A DNA stretch of 39,693 nt from Candidatus Methylomirabilota bacterium (GCA_026387775.1 JAPLLC010000078.1:1-39693), one strand, 5' to 3'; positions 8,115-16,636 are shown, numbered from the stretch's first letter. Program-made: numbers and translations. The notes: a model not told the origin generated them from the letters alone.

Positions 8115-8723
8115 TCAGACCCCAAGAAATCCCATTGCCACCCGAAGGCTTCGCCGACGCTCGGCGAGGATGATCGCCTTCAATTCTTCCCCCGCCTGGG
8201 CAAAGCCCGCGTTCACGATCACGTACTGATACTCCGCGTAGTGCCGCACCTCCTCCCGCGCCCGCTCGAGGCGGCGGCGAATATCCGTCTCGGTGTCACT
8301 GTGGCGCAGTCGCAACCGCTGCTCCAGCGCCTCCCACGAGGGGGGCACGATGAAGACGAAGACCCCCTCCGGGTACCGTTCTCGCAGGATGGCCGCCCCC
8401 TGCGTGTCGATGTCCAGGATCACGTCCTGGCCGGCCGCGAAATGCCCCTCCAGGACCGTGCACGACGTACCGTAGAGGTGGCCGTGCACGATCGCCCACT
8501 CCGCAAACTCACCCCGGTCCGCCATCGCCCGAAACGTCGGTTCGTCCACGAAGTAGTAATCGCGCCCTTGCACCTCGTCGGGGCGAGGGGACCTCGTCGT
8601 GTGCGACACCGAGTGGACCAGGCCAGGGACCGCCGTGACCGCCCACTCGCACAGCGACGTCTTCCCCGCGCCGGACGGCGCCGCGACAACCACGAGCAGA
8701 TGCTGCGCGGGCAAACGCGTCAT
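8115..8723 (-). CDS. gmk: Guanylate kinase
   Basis: A 202-residue kinase that converts GMP to GDP with ATP. The P-loop APSGAGKTS is at residues 15-23, followed by the GMP-binding region SVSHTTRSPRPDE and GRDYYFV. QGAAILRERYP and VFIVPPS are also typical. I place the start at the ATG at 8723; the open frame runs on to 8861 but that part overlaps yicC and encodes low-complexity residues from a minisatellite. The Shine-Dalgarno sequence is poor. It lies 58 bases after yicC. Confidence 0.95.
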   Translation of the reverse strand: MTRLPAQHLLVVVAAPSGAGKTSLCEWAVTAVPGLVHSVSHTTRSPRPDEVQGRDYYFVDEPTFRAMADRGEFAEWAIVHGHLYGTSCTVLEGHFAAGQDVILDIDTQGAAILRERYPEGVFVFIVPPSWEALEQRLRLRHSDTETDIRRRLERAREEVRHYAEYQYVIVNAGFAQAGEELKAIILAERRRSLRVAMGFLGV

Positions 8724-8736
8724 CGCGGAAGACTCT

Positions 8737-8772
8737 GTCGGACTGGTCGGACCCGTCTGACCCGTCGGACTC
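8737..8772 (-). repeat. 9-base minisatellite, four units, in the yicC-gmk gap
   Basis: Four head-to-tail 9-base units on the plus strand read GTCGGACTG, GTCGGACCC, GTCTGACCC and GTCGGACTC. They fill most of the 58-base gap between the yicC stop and the gmk start. The unit length and the C-S-G-A-Y-C core resemble the tracts inside the restriction-operon accessory gene at 25697-26558, although no GATC occurs here. The tract would be transcribed as part of the gmk leader. Confidence 0.75.
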
Positions 8773-8781
8773 TTCAAAGCC

Positions 8782-9648
8782 CTATTCCAGATTCTGGACC
8801 TGCTCCCGCAGACGTTCGACGGCGGTCTTGAGCTCGACGACCTCTCGAGCCAGGCCCGCATCCGCCGCCTTCGACCCGATGGTGTTGGCCTCCCGGTTCA
8901 TCTCCTGGAGGAGAAAATCCAGGCGCCGTCCCTGCGGGCCGGGCTGCATCAGCGTCTCCCGGAACTGGACCAGATGACTCTGCAGGCGATCGCACTCCTC
9001 GGCCACGTCGCCCCGCTCGGCCAGGATGGCGACCTCTTGCTCCAGACGGACGGGATCGGGCAGCCGGCCATCCAGGAGCTCGGTCACCCGCTCTCGCAGG
9101 CGAGTGCGCTGTGTCGCCACCAGGTCGGGGGCGCGGCCCGCGATGCGGGCCAGGACCGTCTCGATCTCCGCAAGGTGCCGCGTGAGCGCCGCTACCAGCG
9201 CAGCCCCCTCCTGTCCGCGCATGCCCGCCATGGACTCCAGGGCGGCCGTGAGTGCCGGCTCGAGCTCTCCCCAGCTCTCATCGAGGGTCTCCTCGGACTC
9301 CTCGACGGAGATCAGCTCCCGCTGGCCGGCCAGCATCTCCACGCCGATCTGCCCGGGAAGCTCCATCTCCCGCTGGAGCGCCCGCAAGAGCTCCACGTAC
9401 TGCCGGGCCAGGGGAAGATCCACCTTCAGGCTCCGGGTCCGGCCCTCCAGGTCCTTTTCCTGGACCGACACCTCGAAGTGCCCGCGGGCAAATCGCTGCT
9501 GGACCGCGCGCTGGAGGCGCGGCTCCAGGCCGTTGAGCCGCTTCGGCAGGCGGCAGCGTACCTCCAGGAATCGGTGATTGACGGACTGCACCTCCACCGT
9601 GTAGGCGTGCATCCGCCCACAGGCCTCCCCCCGCCCGAAGCCGGTCAT
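8782..9648 (-). CDS. yicC: YicC-family endoribonuclease
   Basis: A 288-residue member of the YicC family, reported in E. coli to be an endoribonuclease. It opens with the signature MTGFGRGE, has VQSVNHRFLEVRCRLP at residues 20-35, and ends in the conserved DUF1732 region with QEMNREANTIGSKA. The ATG at 9648 matches family start and length. A TTG at 9693 would give 15 more residues and a GGGAGG lies just inside that extension, so the start is not certain. It is the first gene of the minus-strand operon leading to gmk and rpoZ. Confidence 0.92.
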   Translation of the reverse strand: MTGFGRGEACGRMHAYTVEVQSVNHRFLEVRCRLPKRLNGLEPRLQRAVQQRFARGHFEVSVQEKDLEGRTRSLKVDLPLARQYVELLRALQREMELPGQIGVEMLAGQRELISVEESEETLDESWGELEPALTAALESMAGMRGQEGAALVAALTRHLAEIETVLARIAGRAPDLVATQRTRLRERVTELLDGRLPDPVRLEQEVAILAERGDVAEECDRLQSHLVQFRETLMQPGPQGRRLDFLLQEMNREANTIGSKAADAGLAREVVELKTAVERLREQVQNLE

Positions 9649-9712
9649 GCTCTGTCTTAGACTCGATTCGCTGGTATCCGTAAGACCTCCCAACTCTTTG
9701 GAAAGAAAGATG

Positions 9713-9740
9713 ATATTACCTGAACAGGCCGTCTTGTCAA
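9713..9740 (-). promoter_or_regulatory. Sigma70-type promoter for the yicC operon
   Basis: On the minus strand a perfect TTGACA (9740-9735) is followed after 16 bases by TAATAT (9718-9713). The likely start of transcription falls about 55 bases before the yicC ATG. It is arranged back to back with the promoter of the zinc-ribbon gene. Confidence 0.6.
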
Positions 9741-9751
9741 CGTCAAATGCC

Positions 9752-9780
9752 TTGACAAATCCCGGCTCGTCCCATATCGT
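9752..9780 (+). promoter_or_regulatory. Sigma70-type promoter for the zinc-ribbon gene
   Basis: TTGACA at 9752-9757, a 17-base spacer, then TATCGT at 9775-9780 (four of six matches to the -10 consensus). It points toward the small gene at 9818 and its -35 lies only 11 bases from the -35 of the opposite yicC promoter, so the two may compete or be co-regulated. Confidence 0.55.
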
Positions 9781-9817
9781 TCCTTGCCGGTGCTTCCGGC
9801 AAAGGAGGGTGATTTAC

Positions 9818-10117
9818 GTGCCGATTTACGAATATGAGTGCGAATCCTGCGACAAACGGTTCGAACTCATTCAAAAGTTCAGCGACAAGCCCGTGAAGAA
9901 GTGCCCCAAGTGCGGCGGAACCGTTCACAAGATACTCTCCGCTCCGGCCTTGGTTTTCAAAGGCACCGGCTGGTATGTGACGGACTACGCCAGCCCCGAG
10001 AGAAAGAAGGCCCAGAAGGCCGACGGGGACGGCAACGGGAAGTCCTCCACGACCTCTACGACCGTCGCGGCCCCCGCACCATCCACGACTGCCGCGGCCG
10101 CCAAGACCGATAACTAA
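9818..10117 (+). CDS. FmdB-family zinc-ribbon protein
   Basis: A 99-residue small protein. It begins VPIYEYECESC and carries two CxxC pairs, CESC and CPKC, which form the single zinc ribbon of the FmdB/CxxC_CXXC_SSSS family, about residues 1-45. The remaining half is low complexity, rich in Ser, Thr, Ala and Pro. FmdB-like proteins have been proposed as regulators, but the function is not established. The start is a GTG at 9818 with AAAGGAGG ideally placed upstream. Its stop overlaps the stop of the opposing vanZ-like gene by four bases. Confidence 0.88.
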   Translation: MPIYEYECESCDKRFELIQKFSDKPVKKCPKCGGTVHKILSAPALVFKGTGWYVTDYASPERKKAQKADGDGNGKSSTTSTTVAAPAPSTTAAAAKTDN

Positions 10118-10644
10118 TCGCCCGCAGAGACCCCGAGACGCCCCACTGAAAACTCCCCCAAGGGATCTTCTCTTTTCTTTCCAAGCCGAAGCGCCCCAGC
10201 CAGGACGCCCCACCCGGCCAGGCCGCACAGAGCTCCCAGGCTATCCCAGGCCACGTCCAGCGCCCTGGCGGTCCGCAACGGCACGAAGGCCTGATGAACC
10301 TCGTCCGCCGCGCCGGTCAAGACGGCAAGCCCGAAGGCTGCCAGGGCAGCCGCCGGCTGCCAGCCCCGCTTCCCCCAGCTCAGCCCCCGGTACCACAGAA
10401 GCGCGAGACCCGCGAACGCCGCGACGTGCAGCCCTTTCCGGATGATGCCGTGCAGGACCGGAATCGTTTCACCGGGAACCCCGGGGAGCAGCCAGCGGAG
10501 GAATGGCTCGATGAATCGACCGGTCTGCGCGGCCGAGAAGGCGCTCGTCGAGATGGCGCCGACGGTCATCAGCCAGAGGCAGAGGGGTCCCCAGCGCCGG
10601 ACGATCTCCCACCCCGCCTGAAGCCGGCCGAACCCCTGGCGCAT
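10114..10644 (-). CDS. VanZ-like family membrane protein
   Basis: A 176-residue protein with four to five hydrophobic helices. The VanZ family core is present: ADEVHQAFVPLRTARALDVAWD near residues 117-138, matching the DExHQ-x-F-x-P-R-x(4)-D-x(3)-N/D pattern. VanZ confers low-level teicoplanin resistance in enterococci; the function of most chromosomal relatives is unknown, so no resistance is claimed. The ATG at 10644 shares one base with the proS stop (TGATG), making it the distal gene of the dxr-proS operon. It converges with the zinc-ribbon gene. Confidence 0.85.
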   Translation of the reverse strand: MRQGFGRLQAGWEIVRRWGPLCLWLMTVGAISTSAFSAAQTGRFIEPFLRWLLPGVPGETIPVLHGIIRKGLHVAAFAGLALLWYRGLSWGKRGWQPAAALAAFGLAVLTGAADEVHQAFVPLRTARALDVAWDSLGALCGLAGWGVLAGALRLGKKREDPLGEFSVGRLGVSAGD

Positions 10645-12332
10645 CACGCCGTTTGCCCCAGGAGCGCCCGGACACGCGCCACAATCTCGGCTGGAGTCGC
10701 GGTCTCGACCTCCCCGGTCCGGCGGCGGCGCATCTCGACCAGTCCTTCCTTGCGCGCCCGCGCACCGACGGTGAGACGCAGGGGCATCCCCAGGAGGTCG
10801 GCGTCCTTGAATTTCACCCCCGGCCGCTCGTCCCGGTCGTCGTAGAGGACCTCCACTCCGGCCGCCCCGAGCTCGGCGTACAGCGCCTCGGCCATGGCCG
10901 CCAGCGGCTGCTCCTTCACGTTGACCACCAGGAGATGCACCTGGAAGGGGGCGATGGCCTCGGGCCAGATTATCCCGTCGGCGTCGTGCCCCTGCTCGAT
11001 GGCCGCGGCGGCGATCCGGGCCGGGCCGATGCCGTAGCTTCCCATCACGACGGGTCGCTCCTGACCGTCCTCGTCCAGATACACCGCGCCGAGCGGCACC
11101 GAGTACTTCGTCCCCAGCTTGAAGATGTTCCCGATCTCGATGACGCGCTCGACCGTGAGCGGCGTCCCGCACTTCGCGCAGGCATCCCCGGCGTTGGCCT
11201 CTCGGAGATCCGCAAACTCCGCCTGGAAGTGCTCTCCCGGGACCACCCCGCGCAGATGCGTGTCCGGCTTGTTGGCCCCCGCCACGTAGCGCCCGGCGCG
11301 GAGCGTCTCGTCCGCGATGATGCGGAGAGAAAGACCCACCGGGCCGACGAAGCCCGCCTCGCCTCCCGTCGCCTCCACGACCTCTTCCCGGTGGGCGGCA
11401 CGGAACGGACCCAGCACCCGCTGGAGCTTCTTCTCGTGCAGTTGCTGGTCCCCCCGCACCAGCGCCAGGACCGGGCCGCTTTCCGCCATCACGACCAGCG
11501 ACTTGATGGTCAGCGCCGGCGCGATACCCAGAAAGGCGCACACCTCGGCGATCGTCCGGGCGCCCGGCGTGGCGACCTCTTCCAGCGACCCGGCCGGAAA
11601 CGCCGGCTCAGCGACACGGGAGACGGCCATCTCCAGGTTGGCCGCATAGCCGCACGTGCCACACAGGGCCACCTGATCCTCCCCGGCCGGACTGGGAGCC
11701 ATGAACTCGTGCGAGCCCGCTCCGCCCATCATGCCGGGATCGCTCTCCACCACGGAATACTTCAGGCCGCAGCGCTCGAAGATCCGGCAGTAGGCTTTCC
11801 GGTGAGCCTCGTACTGGACCTCCAGGCCGGCCACGTCCCGGTCCAGGCTGTAGGAGTCCTTCATCACGAACTCTCGGGTCCGGAGCACGCCGCTCTTCGG
11901 CCGGGCTTCGTCGCGCTCCTTGGTCTGGATCTGATACCAGGTCTGCGGCAGGTTACGGTACGAGCGGATCTCCCGCGAGGCCAGCCAGGCGATGACCTCC
12001 TCGTGGGTCATGCCCAGGCACATGTCCCGCTGGTTCCGATCCTTGAAGCGGAACATCTCCCCGCCGATGGTGTCCCAGCGGCCCGACTGCTGCCACAGTT
12101 CCGCCGGGAGGATCACCGGCATGGTGATCTCTTGCCCCCCGATGGCGTCCATCTCTTCCCGGATGATGGCGTTGATCTTGCTGATCACCCGCTGTCCCAA
12201 GGGGAGAAACACATAGATCCCCGCCGCCAATTGCCGGACGTAGCCAGCGCGGACCGTCAGGCGATGGCTGATCGCCTCGGCGTCTGCCGGATCCTCCTTC
12301 AGCGTTGGGATGAGTGATCGTGACCAGCGCAT
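10644..12332 (-). CDS. proS: Prolyl-tRNA synthetase (bacterial type with insertion domain)
   Basis: A 562-residue class II aminoacyl-tRNA synthetase that charges tRNA-Pro. Motif 2 lies in the QIQTKERDEARPKSGVLRTR region, motif 3 is GSYGIGPARI, and an editing-type insertion of about 180 residues between them shows this is the bacterial ProS form. The C-terminal anticodon-binding domain follows with LLVVNVKEQP and GVEVLYDDRDERPGVKF. The ATG at 12332 is chosen because GAGGAG lies seven bases upstream and MRWSRSLIPTLKEDPADAE is the usual family N-terminus; an earlier in-frame start at 12392 is less likely. It is 123 bases after ispG. Confidence 0.96.
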   Translation of the reverse strand: MRWSRSLIPTLKEDPADAEAISHRLTVRAGYVRQLAAGIYVFLPLGQRVISKINAIIREEMDAIGGQEITMPVILPAELWQQSGRWDTIGGEMFRFKDRNQRDMCLGMTHEEVIAWLASREIRSYRNLPQTWYQIQTKERDEARPKSGVLRTREFVMKDSYSLDRDVAGLEVQYEAHRKAYCRIFERCGLKYSVVESDPGMMGGAGSHEFMAPSPAGEDQVALCGTCGYAANLEMAVSRVAEPAFPAGSLEEVATPGARTIAEVCAFLGIAPALTIKSLVVMAESGPVLALVRGDQQLHEKKLQRVLGPFRAAHREEVVEATGGEAGFVGPVGLSLRIIADETLRAGRYVAGANKPDTHLRGVVPGEHFQAEFADLREANAGDACAKCGTPLTVERVIEIGNIFKLGTKYSVPLGAVYLDEDGQERPVVMGSYGIGPARIAAAAIEQGHDADGIIWPEAIAPFQVHLLVVNVKEQPLAAMAEALYAELGAAGVEVLYDDRDERPGVKFKDADLLGMPLRLTVGARARKEGLVEMRRRRTGEVETATPAEIVARVRALLGQTA

Positions 12333-12455
12333 TGCGTTCTCCTCGGTAACGTAAACTGACGGCACCCACAGCCTGGGCTCCGCGCCGCGCAAACAGAACG
12401 GAGGAGGACATGCCCATCCTCCCCCTCTCGCGACGGAGGCGCTGCGGGCATCCTG

Positions 12456-13631
12456 CTACGACTCCGCCGGCTCGGCGGCCAACCGCTGCACCTCTTCCAC
12501 CAGGATGTCGGCCAGCTCCGACTCCTTGACCTTCCGGACAATCTGTCCCTTCTTGATCAGGATCCCGACGCCGTTGCCGCCGGCGATCCCGATATCGGCC
12601 CCGCGCGCCTCGCCCGGTCCGTTGACGGCACAGCCCATCACCGCCACGGTCAGGGTGCGCGTGATGTTGAGCGCCTCCAGGCGCTTCTCGACTTCCTTCG
12701 TCAGCCCCACCAGGTCGATCTCCACCCGGCCGCAGGACGGGCAGGCGATCACGTTGAGACCCCGCTTGCGCAGACCCAGGGCCTTCAGGATCTCGAAGCC
12801 GGCGCGAATCTCTTCGGTGGAGTCCTCGGTCAGGCTCACCCGGATGGTGTCGCCGATCCCCTCGGCCAGCAGGGTCCCGATCCCGACCGCGGACTTGATC
12901 GCCCCCGTGAAGGCGGTCCCCGCCTCCGTCACACCCAGGTGGAACGGGTACGGGACCCGATCCGCCAGCATGCGGTACGCCTCGATCATCATCCTGGGAT
13001 CGGAGGATTTCAGGGAGACCTTCATCTCGGGGTAATGCAGCTCCTCCAGGATCCGGATATGGAAGAGGGCGCTCTCCACCAAGGCCTCGGGCGTGGGCTC
13101 GCCGAACCGCTGCAGGAGATGTTTCTCCAGCGACCCCGCGTTCACGCCGATCCGGATCGGCACCTTCCGCTCGGCGGCGGCCCGGATTACCTCTTGCACG
13201 CGCCAGGTCGCGCCGATATTGCCGGGGTTGATCCGCAGGCAGTCCACCCCCGCCGCCAGACACTGGAGGGCCAGGCGGTAATCGAAATGGATGTCCACGA
13301 TCAGCGGGATGCGAATCTGGGACCGGATCTGGGCCACGGCCGCCGCCGCGTCGGCATCCGGCACCGCCACGCGGACGATCTCGCACCCCGCCGCCTCCAG
13401 CGCCCAGATCTGGTCTACCGTCGCCCGGACGTCCCGCGTGTCCGTCTTGGTCATGGACTGCACCGAGATGGGCGCGGGGCCGCCGACGGGAACCTTGCCG
13501 ACCTGGATCTGCCGGGTCGGCCGCCGCGTGTAGCTGCGGGCCGAGGCGATGCGGAGCGGGGCGACCTCCGTGAAGGCCGCGAAATCCACCGCCTCTCGGT
13601 GGTCGGCGCCAGACTCCCCGGCCCGGATCAT
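12456..13631 (-). CDS. ispG: 4-hydroxy-3-methylbut-2-enyl diphosphate synthase IspG (GcpE)
   Basis: A 391-residue iron-sulfur enzyme of the non-mevalonate isoprenoid pathway that reduces methylerythritol cyclodiphosphate to HMBPP. The N-terminal TIM barrel shows SVQSMTKTDTRD and PLIVDIHFDYRLA with LRINPGNIG. The C-terminal half holds the 4Fe-4S ligands: CPSCGR and GCAVNGPGE (three Cys and the Glu). About 25 residues precede the usual family start, and the ATG at 13631 overlaps the rseP stop by four bases, so the start is probably right. dxr and ispG in one operon put two steps of the same pathway together. Confidence 0.96.
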   Translation of the reverse strand: MIRAGESGADHREAVDFAAFTEVAPLRIASARSYTRRPTRQIQVGKVPVGGPAPISVQSMTKTDTRDVRATVDQIWALEAAGCEIVRVAVPDADAAAAVAQIRSQIRIPLIVDIHFDYRLALQCLAAGVDCLRINPGNIGATWRVQEVIRAAAERKVPIRIGVNAGSLEKHLLQRFGEPTPEALVESALFHIRILEELHYPEMKVSLKSSDPRMMIEAYRMLADRVPYPFHLGVTEAGTAFTGAIKSAVGIGTLLAEGIGDTIRVSLTEDSTEEIRAGFEILKALGLRKRGLNVIACPSCGRVEIDLVGLTKEVEKRLEALNITRTLTVAVMGCAVNGPGEARGADIGIAGGNGVGILIKKGQIVRKVKESELADILVEEVQRLAAEPAES

Positions 13632-14968
13632 TGCCAGCCCATCCAACGGAGAATGTCGTTGTACGAGGCAAAGAGCATGAGTGCCACCAAGAGAACCATC
13701 CCCACCTGCTGCGCGAGCTCCCGCTTCCGCAGGCTGACCGGCTTGCCCCGCAGACACTCGATCAGCGCGAAGAACAGATGCCCGCCGTCCAGGATCGGGA
13801 TCGGCAGGAGGTTGAGAATCGCCAGGTTGATGGAGAGCAGGGCGGTGAAGGAGAGGAGCTCCACCAGGCCGCGCTGGGCGACCTCGCCGGTCATCTGGGC
13901 GATCAGGATGGGGCCCCCGATGGTCTTGGGAGAGATCTTGGCCTGGACCAGCTTGACGAATCCCTGGACGACGAGGACGGAGAGGTCGACGGTCCTGGCA
14001 GCCCCGGCGGCCAGGGCCGACACGGGATTCAAGCGGCGGTATTGCGACTCCGGCGCCGGTCCGATCCCGACCAGACCGATCTCCTCTTCCCCTCCGGGAC
14101 CCGGCTGTCGCGTGGGTCGGGGAGTCACCTCGATATCCTGCCGCTGCCCGTCCCGCTCGATCGTCAGCCTGAGCGGCTTCCCGGGACTGGCGTGGATGAT
14201 CTTGGCGAGTTGATCCCACTCCGCGACCGGGGCGCCGCTCGCCGCCACGACACGATCGCCGCTCCGGACTCCGGCCTGCTGCGCCACCTGCCCCGGAAGG
14301 ACTTGCCCGATGCGGGTCGAGATCAGGGGGCGGAGCCCCAGGTCCCAGACCTCGATCTCTTCTCCGAAGATGTCCCGGGTCTTGTGAATCCGCGGCTCCG
14401 CGGCAATCTCCTGGACGCGCCCCTCGCGCAGGACCGTGACGCGAAGCGGCCGGCCGGCGGAGTTCCGCAGGGCCGTCTCGATCTCATCCCACCGCCCGAT
14501 CGGCTGCCCGTCGATCGCCTGGATCCGATCCCCGAGCGCGAGACCCGCGGTGGCGGCGGGCGAGCCCGTCTCCGGCTCGCCCATCACCGGCGGCCGGTAT
14601 GCCTGTCCCACGAAGGTGAAGATCCCCCAGAAGATCAAGACCGGGAGGAGAATATTGGACAGCGGCCCGGCCAGGATGATCAAGGAGCGGACGCCGACGC
14701 TCTTCTTGGAAAAGGATCGCTCGGGATCTGCGGCCTCCGGCGACTCGTCGGTCGGATCCTCCCCGATCATCTTGACGTAGCCGCCCAGCGGGAGGGCCGA
14801 GATCAGGTACTCCGTCTCCCCTCTCTTCACGCCCACGAGCTTTGGCCCGAACCCCAGAGAGAACTTCAGGACCCCGACCCGCGCCCGCTTGGCCACCAAG
14901 AAGTGTCCCAGCTCGTGGACGAAGACGAGGACCCCCAGCACGACCACCGCCGTCAGAATCATCATCAT
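13628..14968 (-). CDS. rseP: RseP-type site-2 intramembrane zinc metalloprotease
   Basis: A 446-residue inner-membrane protease that cuts anti-sigma factors or other membrane proteins within the bilayer. The catalytic HELGH is at residues 18-22 in the first helix, and the third metal ligand motif is NLLPIPILDGGHL in the C-terminal membrane part. Two tandem PDZ domains lie between, each with a GLALGDRIQAI- or GVRSGDRVVAA-like carboxylate-binding loop. The start is one of three consecutive ATG codons. It lies 233 bases downstream of dxr, with a foldback repeat filling most of that gap, and overlaps ispG by four bases. Confidence 0.95.
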   Translation of the reverse strand: MMMILTAVVVLGVLVFVHELGHFLVAKRARVGVLKFSLGFGPKLVGVKRGETEYLISALPLGGYVKMIGEDPTDESPEAADPERSFSKKSVGVRSLIILAGPLSNILLPVLIFWGIFTFVGQAYRPPVMGEPETGSPAATAGLALGDRIQAIDGQPIGRWDEIETALRNSAGRPLRVTVLREGRVQEIAAEPRIHKTRDIFGEEIEVWDLGLRPLISTRIGQVLPGQVAQQAGVRSGDRVVAASGAPVAEWDQLAKIIHASPGKPLRLTIERDGQRQDIEVTPRPTRQPGPGGEEEIGLVGIGPAPESQYRRLNPVSALAAGAARTVDLSVLVVQGFVKLVQAKISPKTIGGPILIAQMTGEVAQRGLVELLSFTALLSINLAILNLLPIPILDGGHLFFALIECLRGKPVSLRKRELAQQVGMVLLVALMLFASYNDILRWMGWQ

Positions 14969-15056
14969 GGAAGAACGCTCCCTCTATCAAGGCGCGCATT
15001 GCGAGTCGCAAGTTGCATCCGCACATCCCGTCGCGGCTCGAGGCTCGGCTCTTGGC

Positions 15057-15214
15057 TAGCAGGATGCTGAAAAACCCAGTTTCGCTCAGGCTGCTCAAAA
15101 AGGTCCAGATGCAAGGCGGCAAGCGATGGGTCGAGCGAGGCGTACTCCAGGTACGCCGCAGCGAGCACCCGAGCGCGCCAACGCCGCAGATGGGCCTTTT
15201 TCAGCGGCCTGCTA
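15057..15214 (-). repeat. MITE-like foldback element, copy 1
   Basis: A 158-base element read on the minus strand. It starts TAGCAGGCCGCTGAAAAAGG and ends GGTTTTTCAGCATCCTGCTA, so its ends are near-perfect terminal inverted repeats, here flanked on both sides to make CTAG. A second, inner inverted pair (AAAAAGGCCCATCTGC with GCATCTGGACCTTTTT) and a small central GGCGTAC/GTACGCC hairpin allow the whole unit to fold. It supplies the last four codons and the TGA stop of dxr. Copies 2 and 3 are at 17417 and 18739. Confidence 0.88.
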
Positions 15215-16340
15215 GTCGCTCCCGCACTTCCCGGTCCACCTCCAGCACGTCCTCGACGCTATGGACCGCCCGGTGCGGGTGGGCGTCCAGCGCCTTGCGA
15301 ATCATCGTCGGAATCTCGTCAAAGCCGATGCGGCGATCCAGGAACCGCTGAACCGCCACCTCGTTGGCGGCGCTCAGCACCGTCGGCCACGAGCCGCCCG
15401 CACGCGCCGCCTCGTAGGCCAGGTCCAGGCAGGGGAATCTCTGTCGATCCACGGCCTCGAACGTGAGGCTGGCTAGCTTTTCGAGATCCAGGCGCGCGGC
15501 CGGGCAAACACAGCGCTCCGGGTAGGTCAGCGCATACTGGATCGGGACGCGCATGTCCGCCACCCCGAGCTGCGCCAGGACAGACCCGTCCACGTACTCC
15601 ACCAGGGAGTGGACGACGCTTTGGGGATGGACGATCACGTCCACCTGATCCAGGGGCAACCCGAACAGCCAGTACGCCTCGATCACCTCCAGGCCCTTGT
15701 TGACCAGGGTGGCCGAATCGATCGAGATCTTCTTCCCCATGGACCAGGTCGGGTGCCGCAGGGCGTCTTCCGGCGTGATGCGGGCGAAGGCCTCCTTGGG
15801 AAGCTGTCGGAACGGCCCGCCGGAAGCGGTGAGCACGATGCGCCGCACCTGGCCGATCTGGCCGTTGAGGCACTGGAAGATGGCGGAGTGCTCGCTGTCC
15901 ACCGGCAGGATACGCGTTCCGCGGGCGCGGGCCTCGGCGGTCATCAGCTCCCCTGCCATCACCAGGGATTCCTTGTTGGCCAGGGCCACGACCTTCCCGG
16001 CGGAGAGCGCCGCCATGGTCGGAAGCAGGCCCGCCCCGCCGACGATGGCAGAGACGACCGTGTCGGCCCCCGTCCCTGCCGCCGCGTGGAGCAGTCCTTC
16101 GCGGCCCCAGGTCACCTCGGTTCGCCCGGAGGCGAGACGCCGCCGGAGCTCGCGTGCGGCCGTCTCGCTCGCCAGCGACACCAGCGGGGGGGCGAAGCGC
16201 CGGACCTGCTGCTCCAGCAGGTCCAGGTTGGACCCCGCCGCCAGGGCCACGACCTCGAATGCATCCGGATTGGCCCCGACCACGTCCAGCGCGCTGGTTC
16301 CGATAGATCCCGTCGAGCCCAGAATTGCCAGTCGTTTCAT
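15201..16340 (-). CDS. dxr: 1-deoxy-D-xylulose 5-phosphate reductoisomerase
   Basis: A 379-residue NADPH-dependent enzyme, the committed step of the methylerythritol phosphate pathway. GSTGSIG at residues 8-14 binds NADPH; NKES, the metal-binding DSEHSAIFQ, SGGPF, and the substrate-loop HPTWSMGKKISIDSATLVNKGLE region are all intact. The ATG at 16340 has GAGG close upstream and gives the normal N-terminus. Oddly, the last four codons and the stop come from the end of a foldback element, so the original C-terminus may have been replaced by a few residues. The usual upstream partners uppS and cdsA are absent; the upstream neighbour is a divergent SDR gene. Confidence 0.95.
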   Translation of the reverse strand: MKRLAILGSTGSIGTSALDVVGANPDAFEVVALAAGSNLDLLEQQVRRFAPPLVSLASETAARELRRRLASGRTEVTWGREGLLHAAAGTGADTVVSAIVGGAGLLPTMAALSAGKVVALANKESLVMAGELMTAEARARGTRILPVDSEHSAIFQCLNGQIGQVRRIVLTASGGPFRQLPKEAFARITPEDALRHPTWSMGKKISIDSATLVNKGLEVIEAYWLFGLPLDQVDVIVHPQSVVHSLVEYVDGSVLAQLGVADMRVPIQYALTYPERCVCPAARLDLEKLASLTFEAVDRQRFPCLDLAYEAARAGGSWPTVLSAANEVAVQRFLDRRIGFDEIPTMIRKALDAHPHRAVHSVEDVLEVDREVRERLAGR

Positions 16341-16467
16341 GCCGCCTCGATTGCCTTGCGCAGAGCAGGCCACTGCCCCGATCCGGTAAGGATCCTGATC
16401 GACCCCGCCTCACAGGAGGAAGAACCAACGGAACGAGGGCGCTACGGAGGATTCGGGGTGGAGAGGT

Positions 16468-16496
16468 AGTATAGAGAATGGAGCCAGGCTCCGCAA
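16468..16496 (-). promoter_or_regulatory. Sigma70-type promoter of the dxr operon, with spacer palindrome
   Basis: On the minus strand TTGCGG (16496-16491), a 17-base spacer and TATACT (16473-16468, five of six matches) form a good promoter. The spacer contains a perfect 13-base palindrome, GGAGCC-A-GGCTCC (16480-16492), which could be an operator. Transcription would start near 16460, leaving a leader of about 120 bases before dxr. Confidence 0.65.
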
Positions 16497-16561
16497 GCAG
16501 TTTCCAGGTTCCGGCGGAAAGCCCGTCAGCGTCCCCCCTGGCGGATCAGGCACGGATTATC

Positions 16562-16567
16562 TATAAT
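16562..16567 (+). promoter_or_regulatory. Consensus TATAAT -10 box upstream of the SDR gene
   Basis: A perfect TATAAT lies 69 bases before the SDR start codon. No convincing -35 box is present at 16-18 bases (TGGCGG at 16539-16544 is poor), so an activator or an extended -10 would be needed. The 296-base gap 16341-16636 otherwise holds only this and the opposed dxr promoter. Confidence 0.4.
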
Positions 16568-16636
16568 TCACGTGGAGGGACTTGATTTCTGCAAAGCGGA
16601 GAATAGGAAGTCCAAACCTAGGTGAGGAGTGTAACC

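Noticed and set aside
6391..8229. Long plus-strand open frame opposite mobA, mobB and rpoZ (612 codons)
   Set aside because: Antisense to genes with clear motifs; composition is Arg/Gly/Pro-rich with no recognisable protein family.
10114..10644. Glycopeptide resistance gene vanZ
   Set aside because: Only the family fold is supported; chromosomal VanZ-like genes in housekeeping operons are common and no van cluster is present.
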